Below are positions 1 through 9,730 of a stretch of 64,000 nt of DNA, one piece after another. Positions within the stretch are counted from its first letter, which is position 1. Each line of letters starts with the position of its first letter. The notes under the pieces were generated by a model. That model did no database searches. It was not told where the DNA came from and saw only the letters and a program-made list of their open reading frames with translations. This DNA comes from Paenibacillus sinensis (lineage in GTDB: Bacteria > Bacillota > Bacilli > Paenibacillales > Paenibacillaceae): positions 1 to 64,000 of the forward strand of contig NZ_JAHCMB010000051.1 of the NCBI RefSeq assembly GCF_019904155.1, written 5' to 3'. The translations under genes and the position numbers were made by a program.

Positions 1-450
1 TTCGACATAGAAGCGTTTTCGAGAAGATTTTCGTTTGCTCTACTTTATATATCGAATAATTTAATTAATTTTTTACATTTATGTTTGAAAATTAGTTCGA
101 TTAGACTAGATAACAGACTTTATTCTGGGGGAAACCTCTTATTTTTATTAAAAATTGAAGTAATTTCGAAACGGCCCTGCGCCCATTCCCGCAGAATACG
201 CCCTGCCAACCGATAAGGAGGGGCTATCAATGCTGAGAAAGCGGCTTGGCAAGGTGCTTCATTCGGTCGAATATTCTCTACATAGGAGCCGCGGATATTC
301 AGGCCGGCCATAAGGACAGGCGAAAGCACGGACGATACTCCAGCTAATCTCGTTGAAGGGCTGACCCTTGTGTTCCTGACGTAAAAAAGGACCCGCTCAA
401 GCCGCAATCCGCGGCTGGCGGGTCCTTCTTCATTCTTCATGCCGTCTTCG
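1..450. other. Intergenic region without a convincing gene
   Basis: The first 120 bases are very AT-rich. I see no homologue of a known protein or RNA here. A 27-codon reading frame at 230-313 (+) has a good ribosome site (AAGGAGG, 8 bases before ATG), but its product is basic, unrecognised and unsupported by context. The right end carries the terminator of the alpha-galactosidase gene. Confidence 0.6.
383..429 (-). terminator. Rho-independent terminator of the alpha-galactosidase gene
   Basis: On the minus strand AAGGACCCGC pairs with GCGGGTCCTT, followed by a run of six T, about 25 bases beyond the stop codon. Confidence 0.85.
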
Positions 451-451
451 G

Positions 452-2551
452 TTACTTCAGGGTAAGCTCCAGCAGTCTGGCCGTTATTCCCGGTGGAATC
501 GCGGCCTTAAGCACGCCCTCCTCCGCTCTCCACTCCAGACTGCAGCCGTGCTCACGGGGATAAATGCAGGAGACATCGGCCTCCCGGCCCGCGAGCTCCT
601 TCAGATTAAGCTCGGCGGCAGGCTCATCCCCGCCGGTTCTCCAGACGGCGATGTACCGGCGGTCGCCCCTCGCAAGGCCCAGGCTGATCCAGCCGCTTGC
701 GGCGTCCGCGTCCGGCAGCCCGAGCGGCCAGAACGGCAGCGCTTCGACGATGTCGCTTCGGAGGCGCTTGTACAGATCCAGCGCCTCCTTGACGAGTCCG
801 CGCCGGCGCGGGCTGAGCTCCGCGAGATGGCCGCTCTGGTGGACGCGCAGCAGCAGCGCGTTCACCATGTTGAAGATGACCTCCTCGTCATCTCCTTCCC
901 GCAGGGGATAAGACCACACCGCCGCCTGCTCCGGCGTCAGCGCGGCGGGCGCCCCGGCAGCGATCGAAGCGAAGTTCACATAATTCTCCTGATCGCTTGT
1001 CGACTGAATGCTGTGGCGGCTCAGCATCGCGTAGTCCATCCGCATTCCGCCGCTGGAACAGTTCTCGATGACCAGCTCCGGATACCGGGCGAAGACACCG
1101 TCAATCCAGCGGAGATAAGCACGGTTATGTTCAAGCAGACCGGCGCCGTAGCTGTCGGCGTTCGATTCCGTGCCGATGCCTGCATTGATGTTGTAATCCA
1201 TCTTGATATAGCCGACACCGTATTCGTTCACCAGCCGGTCAATCACCGAATCGGCATGCGCGATAACCGCCGGATTGCGGAAATCGAGCTGATACCGGCT
1301 CCGGTCCATCACCCGCCGTCCGTGGCGCATGAAGAACCAGCTGTCGTCCGTGTCGGCCAGCTTCGGACTGTTGATGCCCATAACCTCGATCTCCAGCCAG
1401 AGGCCGGGGATGAGACCCTTGCTCCGGATGTAATCGAGCACGTATTTGATCCCTTCCGGGAAGCGTTCCTTGGAAGGGAGCCACTCTCCGACGCCGTCCC
1501 ACCATTCGCCGGGAGCATACCAGCCGGCATCGATACAGAAGTATTCGCAGCCGATATCCGCCGCGGCATCAATGAGCGGCAGCAGCTTCTCCGTCGTGGG
1601 GTTGCCCCACAGACAGTTCATATAGTCATTGAAGATGACGCGCAGAAGGCGGTTGTCATCATTCGGTCTGCGGATTACGCGCCGGTAAGCCGTCAGCGCT
1701 CCCGCGGCCTCCCGGAAGCCGCCCATTGCCGATCCCACCGCCACAGGCACGGAGACGAACTCTTCGCCGGGCGCAAGATTCAGCCACCAGTGATTGTCAT
1801 GCTCCGTCGGCCCGCCGGCTAGCAGTGTCAGCTGATCATACTGGTCGGTTAGCTCCCAGTGCCAGGAGCCGTTGTGCTCGATCTGCCAGAAGAGGCTGGA
1901 GCCATGCTCCTTGTTGGTCATAACCGCCATCGGCATGAGCTCCGCTGCGGACCAGGAGCCGGTATTGCTGGCAGCGATCCGCTTCGAGCCGCGGTCCGCC
2001 AAATGGGACATGCCGAGCTCGGGCAGCGTGTAGGTCTTCCACTGAAGCTCGCTGGACCAGCCGCTGTGGCCGAGCGTCACCTCCATCTTATCGCTGCGGT
2101 CGCCTGTCCCTTCCTTGTCCGCACCAGTGAGCGCGAAGGACGAGACGTACTCCACACCAACGGGAGCTTGCCCGCCGTTATGCAGAGTTGTCCAACAGCG
2201 GACAATAGAGATGCCGGTAAAGAACTGGATATGCTGAACCGCCCGAAGCCCGGTAACGGGGTCCTTGAGGGTGATTTCAAGCTTGCGGCCCGCTTCTCCC
2301 GCCGTGTCGCGGTGTCCGTCATATACCATGCGCAGGCCCGGATACGAAGCGCGGTGCGTACGTCCGTGATATTCCGCCCGGTCCTCGCCGGACAGCTGGA
2401 CCTCCAGCAGACGGAAGCCCGGTTTATTCTTCTCCTGAATGCTGCCTTCCGTATAAGGAAAGGCGCCGAAATGCAGAAGACGGACATCCCCTTCGTGGAT
2501 TTCCAGTTCCAGATGCAGCCCGTTCTCGGCAATGCTGATTCGTTCGCTCAT
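452..2551 (-). CDS. Alpha-galactosidase, GH36 family
   Basis: Hydrolyses terminal alpha-1,6-galactosides such as melibiose and raffinose, probably in the cytosol because no signal peptide is present. The 699-residue length fits GH36: an N-terminal beta-supersandwich, a central TIM barrel and a small C-terminal beta domain. The nucleophile aspartate lies in GYIKMDYN, the ENCSSGGMRMDY segment follows, and the acid/base aspartate is expected in QSTSDQEN. The ATG at 2551 is preferred to the upstream TTG at 2563, because an AAAGGTTGG ribosome site sits 8 bases before it. It lies downstream of, and on the same strand as, the binding protein gene, with a terminator between, so it has its own promoter. 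The substrate within the alpha-galactosides is inferred. Confidence 0.9.
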   Translation of the reverse strand: MSERISIAENGLHLELEIHEGDVRLLHFGAFPYTEGSIQEKNKPGFRLLEVQLSGEDRAEYHGRTHRASYPGLRMVYDGHRDTAGEAGRKLEITLKDPVTGLRAVQHIQFFTGISIVRCWTTLHNGGQAPVGVEYVSSFALTGADKEGTGDRSDKMEVTLGHSGWSSELQWKTYTLPELGMSHLADRGSKRIAASNTGSWSAAELMPMAVMTNKEHGSSLFWQIEHNGSWHWELTDQYDQLTLLAGGPTEHDNHWWLNLAPGEEFVSVPVAVGSAMGGFREAAGALTAYRRVIRRPNDDNRLLRVIFNDYMNCLWGNPTTEKLLPLIDAAADIGCEYFCIDAGWYAPGEWWDGVGEWLPSKERFPEGIKYVLDYIRSKGLIPGLWLEIEVMGINSPKLADTDDSWFFMRHGRRVMDRSRYQLDFRNPAVIAHADSVIDRLVNEYGVGYIKMDYNINAGIGTESNADSYGAGLLEHNRAYLRWIDGVFARYPELVIENCSSGGMRMDYAMLSRHSIQSTSDQENYVNFASIAAGAPAALTPEQAAVWSYPLREGDDEEVIFNMVNALLLRVHQSGHLAELSPRRRGLVKEALDLYKRLRSDIVEALPFWPLGLPDADAASGWISLGLARGDRRYIAVWRTGGDEPAAELNLKELAGREADVSCIYPREHGCSLEWRAEEGVLKAAIPPGITARLLELTLK

Positions 2552-2686
2552 GTATGTGACCAACCTTTCGCCATGTGAGTAGTGAATACGCTATCATGTC
2601 CGAGTTATTTTACAATAACCCGCTCACCCTGTCATTGTCACCTTTTACTCTATCTTGTCTAATCTTGTTGTGTCGAGCGGTTTATG

Positions 2687-2745
2687 CCAAAAGCGGGCCG
2701 ACAGCCGGCGAAGCCGAAGCTTCGCGGTGCGCGCCCGCTTATCCT
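2687..2745 (-). terminator. Terminator after the sugar-binding protein gene
   Basis: On the minus strand AAGCGGGC (2740-2733) pairs with GCCCGCTT (2698-2691) around an inner GAAGCTTCGGCTTC hairpin and runs into TTTT. It separates the binding protein gene from the alpha-galactosidase gene. Confidence 0.75.
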
Positions 2746-2784
2746 TAAAGAGGTGATGTGAGATTACCGATTACTGATTTCCGT

Positions 2785-4113
2785 TTATTGCGCAGAACCA
2801 AACTGAATCCATGCCTTCTGGATTTCATCGATCGTCTGGTCCTTCGACTTGCTGCCGCCGATATAGGCCTGCATCAGCTCGCCGAATTTCTGGTGGAACG
2901 TGTCGAGCGAGTAGTTAACCGACAGATCGCCGGATTTCTCGGTCTTGAGAATTTCCTCCATCTGCTTCGGCATATCCAGATCCGGCAGCGGAGCGTCCTT
3001 GATCGGAGGAATCACCTTTGCTACCCCGGAGAACCAGTTTTTGCCGTAATCAGAAGTATACAGCCAGTTGAAGAACTCGATCGTCTCTTTGGCTACCTTC
3101 GAGTCTTTATTGATCCGCAGCGCCTGGTCAGCGCCGGTAATGATGACCGCCTGCTCCGGTTTGTCGCTGACGGGATAACCTGCAATGCCGAGCTCAAAGT
3201 CAGGGGTGATCTTCTTGATCGCGTCTTCGTCCCAAGCTCCCTTGCCAGTCATGAAGGCCGCCTTGCCGGAAGCGAAATCGCTGATTTCCGCGTTGCTGTC
3301 GCGTTCGAGCGGTTTGTCCGTTCCGTGCTTGACGGTCGTATCGATAAAGTCAAAGAAGTTGTTGTACAGCACCGGATGATCCTTGAAGGTCGTCTTGCCC
3401 GCAATGAAGTCGGAGACGAGGGTCTTGGCATCAGTGCCAGCATCCTGCGCCGCAGCGTCCACAAAATGCTGGAAGACATGCTTCCATACCCACCATTCTT
3501 TATAGGCATTGGCGAAAGGCGTAATTCCCTTGGCCTCCAGCTTCGTGATGTCCTCGTTCAGCTCTGTCAGTGTCTTCGGAGGATTCTGGATGCCGGCTTC
3601 GGTCAGCAGCTTCTTGTTATAGATCAGGACGAACAGGTTGCCTTTGATCGGAAGTCCGAGCACCTTGCCGTCCGAGGAGGTCATATTGGCCCGCACGGCG
3701 TCCGTCATGGCGGCCGCGAGCGGCTCATTCGTCAGATCCGCGCTGTATTCCGCGAACGTGTCGATGTCTCCCCCGGCGGTCGTCTGGAACACATCCGGCG
3801 TGCTGCCGGCGGCGATGCGGGATTTCAGCACGGTGTTGTAGTCCGCCTGCATGATTTCCAGATTGATGGTCACGTTAGGCTTGACCTTTTTGTATTCGGC
3901 AATATAAGCATTGAAAGCGTCTGTGTACTCGGGAGAGGCGGTGAACATGTTAATGGTGACAGGCTTGTCGGAGTCAGCGGAGCTTGCGGCTCCGGAGCCG
4001 GCTCCTGCGGTTGCCGAGGCATTCCCGCCGCCCGTGTTGTTCCCTCCGCAGCCAGCCAGAAGGCCGCCTATCAGCAGCACACTGGCGGATAAGGCTATAC
4101 TTTTCTTCAACAT
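2785..4113 (-). CDS. Sugar ABC transporter substrate-binding lipoprotein
   Basis: Extracellular solute-binding protein of the family 1 (maltose-binding-like) fold, 442 residues. The signal peptide ends in a lipobox, LLAGC, with the lipidated cysteine at residue 22, followed by a Gly/Asn/Ser/Ala-rich linker to about residue 48. It should deliver a sugar to the permease pair at 7927-9716. The nearby alpha-galactosidase suggests an alpha-galactoside, but the ligand is inferred. Genes for the two-component system lie between it and the permeases. Its promoter region carries the TTACCCCTA motif shared with the permease promoter, so both halves of the importer are probably controlled together. Confidence 0.92.
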   Translation of the reverse strand: MLKKSIALSASVLLIGGLLAGCGGNNTGGGNASATAGAGSGAASSADSDKPVTINMFTASPEYTDAFNAYIAEYKKVKPNVTINLEIMQADYNTVLKSRIAAGSTPDVFQTTAGGDIDTFAEYSADLTNEPLAAAMTDAVRANMTSSDGKVLGLPIKGNLFVLIYNKKLLTEAGIQNPPKTLTELNEDITKLEAKGITPFANAYKEWWVWKHVFQHFVDAAAQDAGTDAKTLVSDFIAGKTTFKDHPVLYNNFFDFIDTTVKHGTDKPLERDSNAEISDFASGKAAFMTGKGAWDEDAIKKITPDFELGIAGYPVSDKPEQAVIITGADQALRINKDSKVAKETIEFFNWLYTSDYGKNWFSGVAKVIPPIKDAPLPDLDMPKQMEEILKTEKSGDLSVNYSLDTFHQKFGELMQAYIGGSKSKDQTIDEIQKAWIQFGSAQ

Positions 4114-4156
4114 CTTGTTGCCCCCTTTTCCTCATGCATCTTGGTCTTCGAGGTCA

Positions 4157-4219
4157 ATTCTAAATAAATTGCGACAAGATAAGAATGTAGATAAGTGAAG
4201 AGATAGGGGTAAAAAAGTG
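4157..4219 (-). promoter_or_regulatory. Promoter and likely activator site of the sugar-binding protein gene
   Basis: Reading leftwards: TTACCCCTA (4212-4204), 18 bases, weak -35 TTCTTA (4185-4180), 17 bases, -10 TAGAAT (4162-4157). The weak -35 with a conserved element just upstream suggests activation. The same layout precedes the permease gene. Confidence 0.6.
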
Positions 4220-4235
4220 TAATTTTGAAAGCGGT

Positions 4236-5885
4236 TCATTTTTGTTCAGCCTGCTGAAGAGAGCGGTATTCCGAAGGCGAGCAATCAAAGTAATTGCGGA
4301 ACGCCTTGCTGAAATAATTTTTGTCCCGATAGCCCAGCATTTCGGAGATTTCCTGGATTTTCAGGTCCGGATCTCCGAGCAGCTCCTTCGCCTTGTCCAT
4401 TCTCACCTTCTGCACATATTCATGAATGCCGTAGCCGTAACGGGCCTTGAACAGCTTCATCAGATATTCCCTGCTCAAAAAATATTTGTCCGTGAACACG
4501 GAAATTTTAATATCTTCATAATAGCGATTGTCCACATAGGATTTGATCTGCTCCAGCACCTCCGGCGCGTTGCCTGAAGAGGTACGGGCTACATCACCAT
4601 AATGAAGCTCCAGAATCCGGTACAGGAGCGACTCGAATTCCTCAAAAGAAGTATAGTCTCCGCCATAGCTGCCGCCCGCCGCTTCATTCGCGGCCGGACG
4701 GGTTCCCCGTTCGGCCGAAGCCCCCAACTCCAGCGCCACATCCTGAAGCAGGATTGTGAATTCCCGGAGCGCGCGGTCGGCGTCTCCCAGGGTGAAGGAG
4801 CCGGTCTCGCTCCATTTCCTGAGGTATTCGCCGATGACGCTCTTGGCCTGATTCAGCCCGCCGTTCTCCAGCGCGCCCCGGATCAGCGGCATCCGTGCAG
4901 TCAGCGATGGAACATCAGCAGCAGGCTTCCGGTCCGCCGCCGCCAAATTCGATCCCCCGTCCCGTTTCAGCAGATTGATGCCTTCAAGCGCTGCCTTCGC
5001 TTCCTCATAGGAAGAGGCAAGCTCCAGACAATCACCGCACGGCCCGCCGAGACCGATGAAGGCCACCGCGCCCAGCAGCTCCTTCAGCGCCGCAGCAGCC
5101 TGACTCATGTACCGGCGGGAGTAGTACGCCGCATCGCCCGCGCTGCCGGGAGCCATGGTCAGAATGACCGCGAAATCACGGTCCCCCCGGGTGCCGTGGG
5201 CTGCGAAGCTGAACCCCTCAATGCCGTCGTTGCCAATCCCGCCGATAACGTTGGTCACCGCGAAATGCAGCAGATCCCGGTCCCCGTTAAAGCGTACCCG
5301 AACAATCGCGTCCAGATTCATGATCCGGACGAGACCGGCGGCATACCGGCTTCCCGGTGTCCGGCCCCCGATCAGCGGGAGCAGGCCTTCATTGGCGGAG
5401 GCCTTGAAGGTCCGCCGAATGATCGACAGGTACAGCTTCTCCTTCAGCTTGGGCAGCGACATGTTGAGCGTGATGTTCCGGCTGATGAACTCGCTCTCCT
5501 TCCGGCGCTTGGCCTCCAGCACATCGACCGCCTTGCGAAGCGCCGCGTTCAGATCGGTCCGATTGACCGGCTTCAGCAGATAGTCCACCACCTTGGAGCG
5601 GATCGCCTGGCGCGTATATTCGAAATCATTATAGCCGCTGATCACGATAATCAGCAGGTCGGGAAACTCCCGCTCGGCGAGCTGCAGCAATTCGGCGCCG
5701 CTCAGCTCAGGCATTTTCATATCCACCAGTGCAATGTCGATCTTCCGGCTGCGCAGCATATCAAGCCCGGAGCGGCCGTCCACCGCTTCCAGGACCTGAT
5801 CCACTCCAAGGCCCTTCCAATCTCCCAGAATTCGGATCGCTTCGCGCAGCGGTTCTTCGTCGTCGATTATCAGCACACTAAGCAC
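4236..5885 (-). CDS. YesN-type response regulator with AraC output domain
   Basis: Transcription factor of the sugar two-component system, 549 residues. An N-terminal receiver domain has acidic residues at 8-9, the phosphoacceptor Asp55 in LVDMKMPE and the conserved lysine in LLKPVN. A poorly conserved middle region follows, and an AraC-type double helix-turn-helix occupies about residues 445-545 (ISVFTDKYFLSREYLMKLFK and IQEISEMLGYRDKNYFSKAF). It starts at GTG and overlaps the end of the sensor kinase gene by 8 bases, so the two are co-translated. It probably activates the binding-protein and permease promoters through their shared motif. Confidence 0.93.
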   Translation of the reverse strand: MLSVLIIDDEEPLREAIRILGDWKGLGVDQVLEAVDGRSGLDMLRSRKIDIALVDMKMPELSGAELLQLAEREFPDLLIIVISGYNDFEYTRQAIRSKVVDYLLKPVNRTDLNAALRKAVDVLEAKRRKESEFISRNITLNMSLPKLKEKLYLSIIRRTFKASANEGLLPLIGGRTPGSRYAAGLVRIMNLDAIVRVRFNGDRDLLHFAVTNVIGGIGNDGIEGFSFAAHGTRGDRDFAVILTMAPGSAGDAAYYSRRYMSQAAAALKELLGAVAFIGLGGPCGDCLELASSYEEAKAALEGINLLKRDGGSNLAAADRKPAADVPSLTARMPLIRGALENGGLNQAKSVIGEYLRKWSETGSFTLGDADRALREFTILLQDVALELGASAERGTRPAANEAAGGSYGGDYTSFEEFESLLYRILELHYGDVARTSSGNAPEVLEQIKSYVDNRYYEDIKISVFTDKYFLSREYLMKLFKARYGYGIHEYVQKVRMDKAKELLGDPDLKIQEISEMLGYRDKNYFSKAFRNYFDCSPSEYRSLQQAEQK

Positions 5886-7740
5886 GGTTAACCCCTCCCA
5901 TCGGCAATTTCATGGACATGACGGTTCCGCCCGGTCCGCTCTCGATCTCAAGTCCCGCTTCCTCGCCGTACAGCAGCTTCAGACGCATATCCAGATTGCG
6001 GAGTCCGATTCCGCCGCCTGAGCCGTCCGGCTCTATTTCCCCGTGATTCTCCCAGGATTTGCGCAGCGCGCGTCTCACCTGTTCCAGCCGCTCCGGCGGG
6101 ATGCCGGGGCCGTCGTCATGCACCGAGATGGCGGCTCTGCCGCCTTCGAGTCTTGCCGCAACTGTAATGGTGATCGGACTGGAAATCCGCTCCAGCCCGT
6201 GCTTGATTGCATTCTCGACCAGCGTCTGAAGCGCCAGCTTCGGCATGCTGAGCTCCATGAGGCTCTCATCCCAATCATAGGCCACCTGCATTCTGGCGCC
6301 GAATCTCGCCTTCTGCAGGGCCAGATAGCGTTCGATATGCTTCAGTTCTTCCCTGGCTGTCACCGTTTCTCTTCCGCTGACACAATAGCGCAGTGTTAAG
6401 GCCAGATTATCCACCATTTCGACGATATCCGCGCTGCCGCTCTTCAGCGCACGGGTTGAGATCGCCTGCAGGGCGTTATAGAGAAAATGGGGATTGATCT
6501 CCGCTTCGAGCGCTTTCAGAACGGCATTCTTCTCCGCGATCTTCAGCTTGAACCGCTCATTGATCAGCTCATTGGTCTTTTTCACCATTTTGTTGAAGTG
6601 CATGGACAGATAAGCGATCTCATCCTTGCCTTTCACCTTCGCCTCCGCATCGAAGCTCCCCTGGCCGAACCGTCTCATCTGTAGAGACAGTTCCTTCAGC
6701 GGCCGGGTGATCCGGGTGGAGATAACTCCGGTCAGCACAATGGACATCACGAGAAACAGCACGCCGATATTCAAGCTCCATCTTCGGGTAGTCGTGGCCG
6801 CCTCGTAGATCATTTTGTAGGGAATCGGCTTCACCAGCTTCCAGCTCTGAGACCTGCCGGTATTGGCGATGACGAGATATTTCTCGCCGCCATCCTTCAG
6901 AACAAAACGCCCTTCTCCCTTGTTCAGCGAGGACAGCAGACCCGATTTCACGCTGTGGTTGTAGAAGCCTTTGTCATCGACGATATACGGAGCATTATCC
7001 GGTCCAAGTAACATGAGATGCTCTCCCTCACTAAAGGGAATATCCTTCATGATTTCATTCGCGCCGGATGAATTGAAATAGAGAGACAGCACCGCTTCCG
7101 GCTCTCTCGTCACAATGGAGCGGAACAGGCGGTGGTAGCCCATGAAACTCCGGCCGGAATCCACCGGATAATCCGCAGATGACTTTCCGGCCGATATGCC
7201 GTCTCCCGCTTCCAGAAGGGATTGGTAAGAACGGTTGGACGAGCTTCCAAGCGCGCTTTTATACCAGGAAAGATTCTCGATGGAAGGATGATCGGCGACT
7301 CTCACTGTAATATTATAATTCTCCTTGGTGACCCAGTAATATTTATGTTCCTTGAGAATATAGAGATAAATCGTTTCCAGATCGCTCCGTGAAAAATATA
7401 AGTTCTTCAAATAACTCTCCAGATACATCTTGGAGGCGTAGTCCTCCGACTCATGCAGCAGCGCATAGTTGAATTCATCATAGGAAATCTGCGGCAGCGA
7501 CAGCTGCTCGATTCCTTTCAGATAGCTCTCAAAATTGCGTCCGACCAGCAGCAGATTGTTGCCGGTACTGTCGATACTGCTGTTCACGGATTCCCTTCTC
7601 AGCATGCTGTAAGAAATAAAGGTCAGGGAAGATACGACCAGCACAATGATGATGGTGAATGTCAAAATCAGCTTATTCGCCAGCCTGCGGGTTACCGGCT
7701 CGAACCAGTCCTCCAGCCTTCGCAGAATTTTACTTCTCAC
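5878..7740 (-). CDS. YesM-type sensor histidine kinase
   Basis: Membrane sensor of 620 residues. A transmembrane helix at about 22-44, a large extracellular sensor region to about 300, a second helix at about 305-327 and a HAMP linker at about 328-380 lead to the kinase. The phosphoacceptor His418 lies in INPHFLYNALQAIS, the signature of the His_kinase (PF06580) class. A C-terminal ATPase domain has the N box (VENAIKHGLE), DDGPGIP and GGGIGLRN. It starts at GTG behind GAAGGGG. Members of this class commonly sense sugars, directly or through the binding protein; here the signal is unknown, but an alpha-galactoside is the contextual guess. Confidence 0.92.
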   Translation of the reverse strand: MRSKILRRLEDWFEPVTRRLANKLILTFTIIIVLVVSSLTFISYSMLRRESVNSSIDSTGNNLLLVGRNFESYLKGIEQLSLPQISYDEFNYALLHESEDYASKMYLESYLKNLYFSRSDLETIYLYILKEHKYYWVTKENYNITVRVADHPSIENLSWYKSALGSSSNRSYQSLLEAGDGISAGKSSADYPVDSGRSFMGYHRLFRSIVTREPEAVLSLYFNSSGANEIMKDIPFSEGEHLMLLGPDNAPYIVDDKGFYNHSVKSGLLSSLNKGEGRFVLKDGGEKYLVIANTGRSQSWKLVKPIPYKMIYEAATTTRRWSLNIGVLFLVMSIVLTGVISTRITRPLKELSLQMRRFGQGSFDAEAKVKGKDEIAYLSMHFNKMVKKTNELINERFKLKIAEKNAVLKALEAEINPHFLYNALQAISTRALKSGSADIVEMVDNLALTLRYCVSGRETVTAREELKHIERYLALQKARFGARMQVAYDWDESLMELSMPKLALQTLVENAIKHGLERISSPITITVAARLEGGRAAISVHDDGPGIPPERLEQVRRALRKSWENHGEIEPDGSGGGIGLRNLDMRLKLLYGEEAGLEIESGPGGTVMSMKLPMGGVNRA

Positions 7741-7772
7741 TTGTGAGCCCCTTCTTTCTTCTGCATTCCGTT

Positions 7773-7875
7773 CACCTTTTTACCCCTAACTGTCCTCTTA
7801 AATCCATTTCTGCGGCAGCTAAAGGCACTCTATAATACAGCTATAGTCACCATATAGACTAACCCGAACGGTTAG
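7773..7875 (+). promoter_or_regulatory. Permease operon promoter with shared activator motif
   Basis: TTACCCCTA (7780-7788), 19 bases, weak -35 TTCTGC (7808-7813), 17 bases, -10 TATAAT (7831-7836). The motif and spacing match the binding-protein promoter to within one base. A 17-base inverted repeat, CTAACC-N5-GGTTAG, lies at 7859-7875, just past the expected transcription start, and may be an operator or a leader hairpin. Confidence 0.6.
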
Positions 7876-7926
7876 GCGTGGCAAGATGTAATCGCATTCA
7901 TTTCACTATTAAAAAGAGGTGCAGCC

Positions 7927-8817
7927 ATGTTCAAATCCTTAGGCAAAAGCTTGCGGGGCAGATCAGAGTTCGGCCTGTTCACACTGCCTGTCCTGATCTG
8001 TATCGTCGTCGCCTTCTACATTCCGTTCGCCATGACCATCCGCTATTCCCTGACCAAATGGAACGGTATTTCGAAGCATCCTACCTTTATCGGACTGGAT
8101 AATTTCAAGCAGATTTTCATGGGGGACTCCAATTTCTCAAGCGCCGCATTGTTCACTGTCAAATACGCCATTCTCTATATCGTGCTGGTCAATGTGCTGG
8201 CGATTGCGCTCGCGGTCGTGCTGGATATGAAGCTGAAGACGACCTCCTGGCTGCGGGCCGCTTTCTTTATCCCGTATATTCTTAGTCTGGTTATCGTAGG
8301 ATTCATCTGGAAATTCATTTTCATGCAGGGCTTCAGCTCTTTTAGCGAAAGTACAGGCTGGGGGATCTTTGATTTAAGCTGGCTGGGGACGCCGGGACTT
8401 GCCTTCATCTCTATTCTGCTCGTCTCGATCTGGCAGTCGATCGGGTTCTACCTGGTCATATATATCGCCGGTCTCCAGTCCGTTCCGGATGATCTGAAGG
8501 AAGCGGCCACCGTGGACGGCGCTGGTCCTTTCCGGAGATTCTGGAGCATTACACTTCCATTGCTCGCGCCTTCGGTCACCATTTCGGTGTTCATGGCATT
8601 AACGAATTCGATCAAGGTATTCGACGTTATTCTGTCCCTTACAGGCGGCGGACCGGGTGGAACGACCTACAGTATCGCCTACGACATCTACCGTGACACG
8701 TTCCAGAACAATCTGTACGGCTACGGCACAGCCAAAGCGCTCATTCTGTTCGTGGCGGTGCTCATCGTAACGATGATCCAGTTGGCCTTCTTCAAACGCA
8801 GAGAGGTGGAAGCCTGA
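7927..8817 (+). CDS. Sugar ABC transporter permease (MalF type)
   Basis: Inner-membrane permease subunit, 296 residues with six predicted helices. The EAA loop that docks with the ATPase reads DLKEAATVDGAGPFRRFWSI. It pairs with the next permease and with the binding lipoprotein to import a sugar, probably an alpha-galactoside. No ATPase gene is in the window; a shared MsmX-type ATPase encoded elsewhere is usual for such systems. It is transcribed divergently from the sensor kinase gene. The start is preceded by AAAGAGGTG. Confidence 0.92.
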   Translation: MFKSLGKSLRGRSEFGLFTLPVLICIVVAFYIPFAMTIRYSLTKWNGISKHPTFIGLDNFKQIFMGDSNFSSAALFTVKYAILYIVLVNVLAIALAVVLDMKLKTTSWLRAAFFIPYILSLVIVGFIWKFIFMQGFSSFSESTGWGIFDLSWLGTPGLAFISILLVSIWQSIGFYLVIYIAGLQSVPDDLKEAATVDGAGPFRRFWSITLPLLAPSVTISVFMALTNSIKVFDVILSLTGGGPGGTTYSIAYDIYRDTFQNNLYGYGTAKALILFVAVLIVTMIQLAFFKRREVEA

Positions 8818-9716
8818 TGAACAAACCCTATACGCCCAGCAGTTCGGCCAAGCTTCTTCAGACGCAAAGAGGTGAGAAAGTGAAGAATAAATCGTATTCG
8901 CCGGGCAAAATCGCGCTCGAAGTCGCCATGGTCCTTCTATCTCTCCTGTTCCTGTATCCGTTGTTCCTGACGCTCATCAACTCGCTCAAAAGCTTCAGCG
9001 AGGTTATGACGGACGTGATCGCGCTGCCCAAGCATCTGGCATTCGACAATTACTCCTATGTATGGAAGTTCATCAACTATCCGAGACTCTTTCTTAACAA
9101 TCTGATCATTACGGTGACCGGGCTTGCGGGCATTGTTCTGGTGTCCTCCATCGCAGCCTACAAGCTGGCCCGGACCAAATCCCGGCTCAGCGGCTTCATT
9201 TACATCCTGTGCATCATGCCGATGCTGATTCCGTTCCAGTCCATCATGCTGACTGTGCTGCAGCTGGCCAAGAATCTTGGTCTCTCTGAGAGTACATGGG
9301 GACTCGGCCTGCTGTACTGGGGCTTCGGAGCGCCGCTTGCCGTCTTTATCTACCATGGATTCGTCAAGGGTATTCCCCGGGAAATTGACGAGAGCGCCAC
9401 GATGGACGGCGCCTCCGGCTTCCGGCTGTTCTTCAGTGTCATCTTCCCGCTGCTGAAGTCGGTAACCACCACGATTATCATCATTGATGTTATGTGGATC
9501 TGGAACGACTTCCTGCTGCCGCTGCTCATGGTCAACGGATCGCCGGATACGAAGACGCTTACACTCGCGGCTTATACCTTTGTCGGCCAGTATACATCCG
9601 ACTGGCAGTATGCAATGACCGCGATGGTCATGGCGGTGCTGCCTTCCATCGTCGTCTTCATCTTCCTGCAGAAATACATTGTCAAAGGTGTGGTAGCCGG
9701 AGCCGTTAAAGGCTGA
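8817..9716 (+). CDS. Sugar ABC transporter permease (MalG type)
   Basis: Second membrane subunit of the importer, 299 residues, with the EAA loop EIDESATMDGASGFRLFFSV and about six helices. The ATG at 8817 overlaps the stop of the first permease gene and has AGAGGTGG upstream. A GTG at 8881 with its own AGAGGTGAG site would remove a non-conserved 21-residue N-terminus and is an alternative start. Confidence 0.92.
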   Translation: MNKPYTPSSSAKLLQTQRGEKVKNKSYSPGKIALEVAMVLLSLLFLYPLFLTLINSLKSFSEVMTDVIALPKHLAFDNYSYVWKFINYPRLFLNNLIITVTGLAGIVLVSSIAAYKLARTKSRLSGFIYILCIMPMLIPFQSIMLTVLQLAKNLGLSESTWGLGLLYWGFGAPLAVFIYHGFVKGIPREIDESATMDGASGFRLFFSVIFPLLKSVTTTIIIIDVMWIWNDFLLPLLMVNGSPDTKTLTLAAYTFVGQYTSDWQYAMTAMVMAVLPSIVVFIFLQKYIVKGVVAGAVKG

Positions 9717-9730
9717 TCGCTCCTTGAAGC

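Noticed and set aside
230..313. 27-codon frame with a strong ribosome site
   Set aside because: No recognisable product, no conserved neighbour and no promoter evidence; kept only as a note.
4226..4240. cre-like sequence TGAAAGCGGTTCA
   Set aside because: It fits the catabolite-repression consensus poorly in the right half and overlaps the end of the response regulator gene.
2758..5891. Long open frames on the plus strand opposite the binding protein and response regulator genes
   Set aside because: They mirror real minus-strand genes with strong family matches; their products are rich in Arg, Gln and His and match nothing, as expected of antisense frames in GC-rich DNA.
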